Source: CAZCCV01 sp964497515 (GTDB taxonomy: Bacteria; Armatimonadota; UBA5829; DTLH01). Taken from it: a stretch of DNA of 64,000 bases. Positions 59,846-64,000 of this stretch are shown here, piece by piece; positions within the stretch are counted from its first letter, which is position 1, and each line of letters starts with the position of its first letter. The notes under the pieces were generated by a model. It saw only the letters and a list, made by a program, of their open reading frames with translations, had not been told where the DNA came from and ran no database searches. The stretch lies in the NCBI GenBank assembly GCA_964497515.1, contig CAZCCV010000006.1:1-64000 (forward strand), given 5' to 3'. The position numbers and the translations under genes are program-made.

Positions 59846-60538
59846 TTGGATTATAACAGAAGGAAGGAATGCCTCGGATTTACACTGATCGAGCTATTGG
59901 TGGTTATTGCCATCATTGCAATTTTGGCCGCCATTCTTTTCCCCATTCTTGTCAGTGCCAAAGCGCGTTCACAACAGATCAAATGCCTCAGCAACCTCCG
60001 ACAATTGGCAGTGTGCATGAGAAGCTACGGGGTTGATTGGAACGGACGCTTCCCATACGCTAACGAGTGGGGTCAAGAGCCAACTCTGCCCACTGTATTG
60101 CGGCAATACGTGGGAACCAAAGCTGCTCGAGGGATTTTCGTATGCCCTGCAGATGTCGGTGCACGATGGGAGCACGGCGGTTCGGGCACCGTAAGCTACG
60201 CCAAGCAGTACCGAGATACCAGCTACGGTTGGGCCGGTTTCAACTTCAAGACAACCTCTATGGGACCCTGGCTTTCCACACTTTCGATGGAGAACCCCGT
60301 CGATCCCGCCGGCTATGAGAGATTTCCCCAGTGGCGTTGGATATGGGATCTTCCTCTTTCCAAACGCAATATGATTTGGGATCACAACCCTTGGCACTCG
60401 CTTAGAGGAACTGTTCCTTCGGGAAACAGACTTGCAGCACAGGGGCTGAACTGTGTTGTCTACGTTGATGGGCACGCCAAAGTGATGGATTACCAAAAAT
60501 TCCTGCAGTACCTCTGGGGTAACAGCGAACCCAAGTAA
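59846..60538 (+). CDS. Prepilin-type (DUF1559-like) pseudopilin
   Basis: 230 residues. A short charged leader (LDYNRRKECLG) ends in Gly before FTLIELLVVIAIIAILAAIL, the type IV prepilin cleavage site and hydrophobic helix, with the Glu at +5. The following stretch AKARSQQIKCLSNLRQLAVCMRSYG resembles the DUF1559-type pseudopilins abundant in Planctomycetota and Armatimonadota. Cleaved by prepilin peptidase, the protein would enter a type IV pilus or type II secretion pseudopilus. Late in the sequence, CVVYVDGHAKVMDY looks like the H-G box (VxxxDGHxK) of that family. I place the start at the TTG at 59846 because a promoter occupies the upstream codons. No secretion or pilus assembly genes lie beside it, as is usual for these scattered pseudopilins. 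Confidence 0.83.
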   Translation: MDYNRRKECLGFTLIELLVVIAIIAILAAILFPILVSAKARSQQIKCLSNLRQLAVCMRSYGVDWNGRFPYANEWGQEPTLPTVLRQYVGTKAARGIFVCPADVGARWEHGGSGTVSYAKQYRDTSYGWAGFNFKTTSMGPWLSTLSMENPVDPAGYERFPQWRWIWDLPLSKRNMIWDHNPWHSLRGTVPSGNRLAAQGLNCVVYVDGHAKVMDYQKFLQYLWGNSEPK

Positions 60539-60610
60539 CGCCGGCATTTGACCCTCTATGCAATTCAAAAACGGATGAGTCTGGCTGCGTTTGGCTGGCT
60601 TTTTCAAGGG

Positions 60611-60616
60611 TATAAT
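60611..60616 (+). promoter_or_regulatory. Possible -10 box of the ferritin-like gene
   Basis: A perfect TATAAT lies 36 bases upstream of the ATG at 60653. The best -35 candidates (TTTGGC or TTGGCT) are 14-15 bases upstream, shorter than ideal. Confidence 0.35.
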
Positions 60617-60652
60617 AGATGAGGTAACTGACTTATTTAGGAGGCGATGAGA

Positions 60653-61189
60653 ATGCGAGAGATCCCGAACGATCCTCAGTTGATAATGGAGGCTGCAATA
60701 GCCAATGAAATAGAAGGTCACAAGATACTTCTAAGAGGCAAAGAAGCGTCTGACGACCCGCTTGCCAAAGCTACTTTTGAGTTTTTGGCCAACGAAGAGC
60801 TACATCACATAGAGCTCATCAAAGAGTTCTCGCAGGTACTGGCGGGCATACGAAGCTGGGATCCGTCCAGCCTGAGAGAGAACAATCTGTCCGAAGCGGG
60901 CCTCAGTATTCGAAAGATATTCGAGCGCTTTGCCACACAGTTCGAAGCAGTCGGCTCGGCCGATGACCAGCGGCTGGAAGTGTACAAAATCGCAATGGAT
61001 ATGGAGCGTCGGGGACACGATTTCTATCGCAAAGCTGCCGAGCAGGTTGAAGACGAAAAAGCAAAATCCCTCTTCAACTGGCTTGCTGACGAAGAGATCA
61101 GACACTTCACCATAATCCAGGATACATACGATTTTATCAAACAGCCAGATGCCATCCTCGCGATGGAGGAACGCTGGATGCAGACGTAG
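60653..61189 (+). CDS. Ferritin-like / rubrerythrin-type diiron protein
   Basis: 178 residues forming a four-helix bundle. The diiron ligands are visible as ANEIEGHKILL near 18-28, LANEELHHIELI near 47-58, DMERRGHDFYRKAAEQ near 118-133 and LADEEIRHFTII near 146-157, i.e. two copies of E...ExxH. There is no C-terminal rubredoxin zinc/iron ribbon, so it is an erythrin-type domain only. These proteins reduce peroxide or store iron and protect anaerobes. I use the ATG at 60653, with AGGAGG 8 bases before it; the ATG at 60647 is only 2 bases from the ribosome binding site. The pyruvate:ferredoxin oxidoreductase of this organism is oxygen-sensitive, so an oxidative-stress role fits. Confidence 0.87.
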   Translation: MREIPNDPQLIMEAAIANEIEGHKILLRGKEASDDPLAKATFEFLANEELHHIELIKEFSQVLAGIRSWDPSSLRENNLSEAGLSIRKIFERFATQFEAVGSADDQRLEVYKIAMDMERRGHDFYRKAAEQVEDEKAKSLFNWLADEEIRHFTIIQDTYDFIKQPDAILAMEERWMQT

Positions 61190-61257
61190 GCTCTATAAGC
61201 CTCTGCTATAATCACTGACGTTGTCCTGTTCGAGTTTGGTGCGAAGAGGAGGACTAC

Positions 61258-61716
61258 ATGAATACAAAGAACAATTTTTGGAACATTTGCGCATCGACGG
61301 TGGCGCCACTGGTGCTGCGGATTGCGCTTGGAGTAATATTCATTGCACACGGATCACAGAAGCTGCTTGGTGCATTTGATGGCCCTGGAATACAAGGAAC
61401 AGCGGGCTACTTCACTAGCCTGGGAATCCAACCAGCCAAGTTTATGGCACTAATGGTGGCATTAGTGGAGTTCGGTGGTGGCATTGCCTTGCTGCTGGGG
61501 TTTTTGACTCGACTGGCTGCTGCGGGTATCACAGTGACTATGATCGTGGCTGTATCGTTGATTCACGGAAAAAAAGGTTTCTTCGCGGATGGCGGTGGAT
61601 TCGAATACAATCTTGCTTTGATAGGGATGGGCGTTGCGCTGATGCTTATGGGAGCAGGATCAATCTCACTCGACCACCTCGGAAGAAAACTGTGTTTGCG
61701 GTGCAATAAAAGGTAA
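61258..61716 (+). CDS. DoxX family membrane protein
   Basis: 152 residues with four membrane helices: VLRIALGVIFIAHGSQKLLG near 20-39, FMALMVALVEFGGGIALLLGF near 61-81, LAAAGITVTMIVAVSLIH near 85-102, and NLALIGMGVALMLMGAGSIS near 118-137. The HGSQKLLGAFDG motif is the DoxX signature. Members occur in terminal oxidase or thiosulfate:quinone complexes and with unknown partners; here no oxidase is adjacent. GAGGAGG is about 5 bases before the ATG, and a TATAAT box lies at 61207-61212. Confidence 0.85.
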   Translation: MNTKNNFWNICASTVAPLVLRIALGVIFIAHGSQKLLGAFDGPGIQGTAGYFTSLGIQPAKFMALMVALVEFGGGIALLLGFLTRLAAAGITVTMIVAVSLIHGKKGFFADGGGFEYNLALIGMGVALMLMGAGSISLDHLGRKLCLRCNKR

Positions 61717-61728
61717 GGAGAATAATTG

Positions 61729-62949
61729 GTGAAACGAGAGGAGCGAGGTCAGGAAAGCTCCTGTAGCCTGGTTAGACTTTCGATTGCCGCTGTGATTGGA
61801 GCTATCGCAGCGGCAATCATTGGGTTTGGAGCCAGTATTTGGGTATATGCCTCCGGATTAGGAATTTTTGCCCCTGCTGAAGGTATCAACGCATCCACAC
61901 TTCAGACACTCACACGTAGTGGCCTGAATTTCCTTGCAAGCCACCACATAAGGATAGTTGGAGACAGCGTGCCAGGGGGAGATCCGACTATTCACACCAT
62001 CATCATCTGGCCTATCACATTGTGGGCACTCATTCCTGCGATATCACTGATAATCGGAGGGTATTTCAGCCGTAGAATTCTTGGAAAAGGCGGCTGGGTT
62101 TCTGGCGCATTTGTCGCGGTGCCATATACAATTTTGCTTGCTGTTGGCAGTGGATGGTTCACTGCATCTACTGCTAACGTGGTGTTGCCAGCGGTAAAAG
62201 GACTTGAAATTGGTGGGTCGGGGGTATCTGCAGTGCCTTTGAGAGCAGTTCCCGCAAGCCTGATTGTTAGCGGATTGACGTTAGGTGTAGTCTTTGGCGG
62301 GCTAGGAGCTGACGTTACCGGCGCAATCAAACTCAGGTGGCCCGTGTGGCTGAGAGGAGCATTCATTTCGTTACTGGCAAGCTACGCGGTCTTTCTAATC
62401 ATAATAGCGCTCGCCTCCGGATTCTGGTCTGGAAAAATTTCTGAGAGTATCGACGGCACGAATAGCCGAAGCTCGAGAATCGTGCTTTCATCGCTCCCTG
62501 CGGCTGCAGGGCTAGGTGACTATCTGGCGCACGGAGCTACGGTCAGCAGTGTTTTTTCATCTCCTTTTGAGGATGAAGACACTATTCTTCGTGTCGGCCT
62601 CTTGCGTGGAGTTCCGACTGATGAAGGACAGAAGAAAGCACCTGTTGCGGCGTATCTATTAATGATTCTACCTGCGGCTATACTCTTTTCGACAGGGCGA
62701 TGGATGTCAAAACAAGTCCTGGAACCCGTATCCAAGTTGTCTTTTGTCATAAGTTTCGCTGGATCTTACGCGTTGATTCTAACTGCCTGCACCAGTCTGT
62801 TTTCGCTCGTTCAGAGCACTACTGTTAGAACCAGCGATATTAGTAATACACTCGCAGTCCGACTGTCGGTAGCCCCTGCCGAAGTATTCTTAACGGGACT
62901 GGTGATGGCTTTAGTATTCGGCTATTTGGGTCTTTGTAGAAGAAAATGA
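61729..62949 (+). CDS. Uncharacterised eight-segment membrane protein
   Basis: 406 residues, unrecognised. Hydrophobic segments I count are: LSIAAVIGAIAAAIIGFGAS near 17-36, WPITLWALIPAISLIIGGYF near 90-109, VSGAFVAVPYTILLAVGSGW near 119-138, SLIVSGLTLGVVFGGLGADV near 176-195, FISLLASYAVFLIIIALASG near 210-230, LLMILPAAILFSTG near 303-316, FVISFAGSYALILTACTSLF near 332-351, and FLTGLVMALVFGYLGL near 387-402. A polar stretch between segments 5 and 6 (about 235-300) is probably a soluble loop. No transporter or enzyme signature is seen. The GTG start at 61729 has AAGGAG 8 bases upstream, better spaced than the TTG at 61726. It follows doxX by 12 bases, and the stop overlaps the start of the HExxH gene, so the three are probably an operon. 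Confidence 0.6.
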   Translation: MKREERGQESSCSLVRLSIAAVIGAIAAAIIGFGASIWVYASGLGIFAPAEGINASTLQTLTRSGLNFLASHHIRIVGDSVPGGDPTIHTIIIWPITLWALIPAISLIIGGYFSRRILGKGGWVSGAFVAVPYTILLAVGSGWFTASTANVVLPAVKGLEIGGSGVSAVPLRAVPASLIVSGLTLGVVFGGLGADVTGAIKLRWPVWLRGAFISLLASYAVFLIIIALASGFWSGKISESIDGTNSRSSRIVLSSLPAAAGLGDYLAHGATVSSVFSSPFEDEDTILRVGLLRGVPTDEGQKKAPVAAYLLMILPAAILFSTGRWMSKQVLEPVSKLSFVISFAGSYALILTACTSLFSLVQSTTVRTSDISNTLAVRLSVAPAEVFLTGLVMALVFGYLGLCRRK

Positions 62950-63419
62950 TTATTCGCAATAGTACAGAACACGACGTGAAGTCACTCTTCGAGAGTGCAT
63001 TAACCGAACACGATCACAACGGTTTAGTGGTTGAAATCAAATACTGCCGCAAAGGGGCAAAACGACCTATCACAGGGACGTACTACCGTTACTGCCGTTC
63101 GGCACCGAAGGGGAGATTGATTCGGCTTAGGATCAATCGAGAGAACAGCTACCCGATAACACTTCCGTTTAAGACATCTGAATATGTCGAAAAGCTGGAC
63201 AAATACGGTCGAGTGATAGCCAAACACCAGAGACTGAAGTGCGTGCCTTTCAACAGTGCTGAGCATATGCTTTTGGGTGTATTTCTTCACGAGTTTTCAC
63301 ACTACCTGGATCACGTGCAAGGTCTAAACGGACGATACAAACAGACCAAAGCCGACAAGTTCGCGGTTGCAGGACTTGCCCGGCTTGGCATACTCCATGC
63401 TGCAACGGATGGCAAATAG
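62946..63419 (+). CDS. Small HExxH-motif putative metallopeptidase
   Basis: 157 residues, unrecognised. HEFSHYLDHVQG near 115-126 contains HExxH, and ADKFAVAGLARLG follows about 14 residues later. The motif is preceded by a hydrophobic MLLGVFL, as in zinc peptidases of the SprT/M48-type range. There is no signal peptide or membrane segment. The ATG overlaps the stop codon of the membrane protein gene (ATGA), so the two products are made together. Whether it cleaves peptides is unknown. The HEF-x-H-x-x-D spelling resembles the motifs of the two large secreted proteins in this window (HEWNHTLD and HEFDHQVD). Confidence 0.6.
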   Translation: MIIRNSTEHDVKSLFESALTEHDHNGLVVEIKYCRKGAKRPITGTYYRYCRSAPKGRLIRLRINRENSYPITLPFKTSEYVEKLDKYGRVIAKHQRLKCVPFNSAEHMLLGVFLHEFSHYLDHVQGLNGRYKQTKADKFAVAGLARLGILHAATDGK

Positions 63420-63735
63420 AAGAATTTCCTGCATTTAGTACAAACACCCTGCATTTTGAATAACCTCTAATAAGTCAACAAGTCAATGAATCTTTTGAAA
63501 TCAACTCAACAATTGAACATATTGCAGGCAATAGCGGTTGGTTTGAATCGTCTGGTTGATTAAGGACTGTTAGAAATGCCCGTGTTCTGGAGTTAAGCTC
63601 AATGCTTACCAAATTGCGTTTCTAGCAGACAAACAATTGGAAATGGGATTAAGGTAAGTTCGATTGTCGTGTTGAGGAAACATGGATACTCACACTGGCA
63701 AGGACTACCTCCCAAAAGCCAAAGGAGGTTATGAA
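63420..63735. other. 316-base intergenic region with a long leader
   Basis: No reading frame or RNA gene was recognised. The first half is A/T-rich (TAATAAGTCAACAAGTCAATG and similar). The last 30 bases fold to hide the ribosome binding site of the next gene. A 5' untranslated leader of unknown length must cover this hairpin. Confidence 0.5.
63707..63729 (+). promoter_or_regulatory. Hairpin that sequesters the ribosome binding site
   Basis: ACCTCC at 63707-63712 is the exact complement of GGAGGT at 63724-63729, with an 11-base A-rich loop (CAAAAGCCAAA). The right arm is the ribosome binding site of the exported protein starting at 63736. Folding would lower translation, a known way to control outer-surface proteins. 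Confidence 0.5.
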
Positions 63736-64000
63736 TTGAAAAGACTTGCACTCACCACTCTGGTGGCGGGGCTGCTGGTGCTGGGATTGATCCCTGCATT
63801 TGGCGCGCCGAATCTCTACGGAACCAGCGGATTGATGGAGATCGCCGATGACTCCATCCAGCCAGTCAAATCCATTTCGGTTGGATATCACGGCATTTCC
63901 AATGGTGGCACTGTAAACTTCTACTCCCTGGGCGTTGGCATTGCGCCAAACCTGGAAATCAGTGCTTGTGTTCTATCCTATGGTGGAACTGAGACCACAC
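63736..64000 (+). CDS. Exported protein, N-terminal part, possibly a beta-barrel (runs off the window)
   Basis: The first 88 codons are visible. The TTG start has GGAGG 7 bases upstream and opens a signal peptide (LALTTLVAGLLVLGLIPAFGA). The mature part PNLYGTSGLMEIADDSI and SISVGYHGI...VNFYSLGVGIAPNLEISACV has the alternating hydrophobic pattern of beta-strands, like outer-membrane barrel proteins whose mature chain starts with a PN.YG.SGL motif. If it is a barrel it would point to a didermic cell. The frame stays open to 64000. Function unknown. Confidence 0.6.
   Translation, partial: MKRLALTTLVAGLLVLGLIPAFGAPNLYGTSGLMEIADDSIQPVKSISVGYHGISNGGTVNFYSLGVGIAPNLEISACVLSYGGTETT

Overview
The window looks like chromosomal DNA of a free-living or gut/bioreactor-type anaerobe of a deeply branching didermic or atypical bacterial phylum, most likely Armatimonadota. 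That placement is an inference. It rests on the prepilin at 59846-60538, whose N-terminus and following AKAR..Q.KCLSNLRQL stretch are of the kind seen in Armatimonadota and Planctomycetota, on the many large secreted proteins, on frequent TTG starts, and on an actinobacteria-like coaD/sepIVA-like/DUF177/rpmF/rnc gene order. Pyruvate:ferredoxin oxidoreductase with pta-ackA points to anaerobic acetate-forming metabolism. Base composition is near 50 percent GC and promoters of the sigma-70 type (TTGACA/TATAAT-like) are easy to see.

Layout. 1-3857: a two-gene minus-strand operon of an OLD-family ATPase/TOPRIM nuclease and a UvrD-like helicase, i.e. a Gabija-type anti-phage system (gajA, gajB), lying just 3' of a tRNA-Asn gene. 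4133-12918: ribokinase, two very different secreted proteins that both carry an HExxH motif, a small HAD phosphatase/mutase and an AraC-type regulator. 13199-14505: an AlkA-type DNA glycosylase and a small cytochrome-b5-like protein. 14596-18024: recR followed by the three-subunit pyruvate:ferredoxin oxidoreductase genes, with a structured leader in front of recR. 18268-21864: smc. 22027-28551: sugar-related genes (Gfo/Idh/MocA oxidoreductase, glycosyltransferase, GH130 phosphorylase, PIG-L deacetylase) interspersed with rluD.

28688-43985 is one long collinear minus-strand block: recG, coaD, a SepIVA/DivIVA-like coiled-coil gene, pta, ackA, DUF177, rpmF, plsX, fabH, fabD, fabG, acpP, fabF, an aminotransferase, rnc, mtnP and apt. 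It joins acetyl-CoA/acetyl-phosphate interconversion, CoA synthesis and the complete elongation-initiating set of type II fatty acid synthesis with ribosome and RNA processing genes. ndk and araB follow, divergently transcribed.

46468-54984 holds a signalling group around dnaE: an HD-GYP protein and a HEAT-repeat protein that share a related N-terminal domain, DNA polymerase III alpha, tRNA-His, tRNA-Arg, and a receiver-PilZ fusion. 55542-64000 runs on the plus strand: a large secreted FG-GAP/Ig-like protein, a DUF72 protein, a prepilin, a ferritin-like protein, a DoxX membrane protein, an unrecognised 8-TM protein translationally coupled to a small HExxH protein, and the start of an exported, possibly beta-barrel, protein whose ribosome binding site can be hidden in a hairpin.

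No rRNA, CRISPR array, transposase or integrase was seen. All function calls are from reading motifs; no database search was possible.
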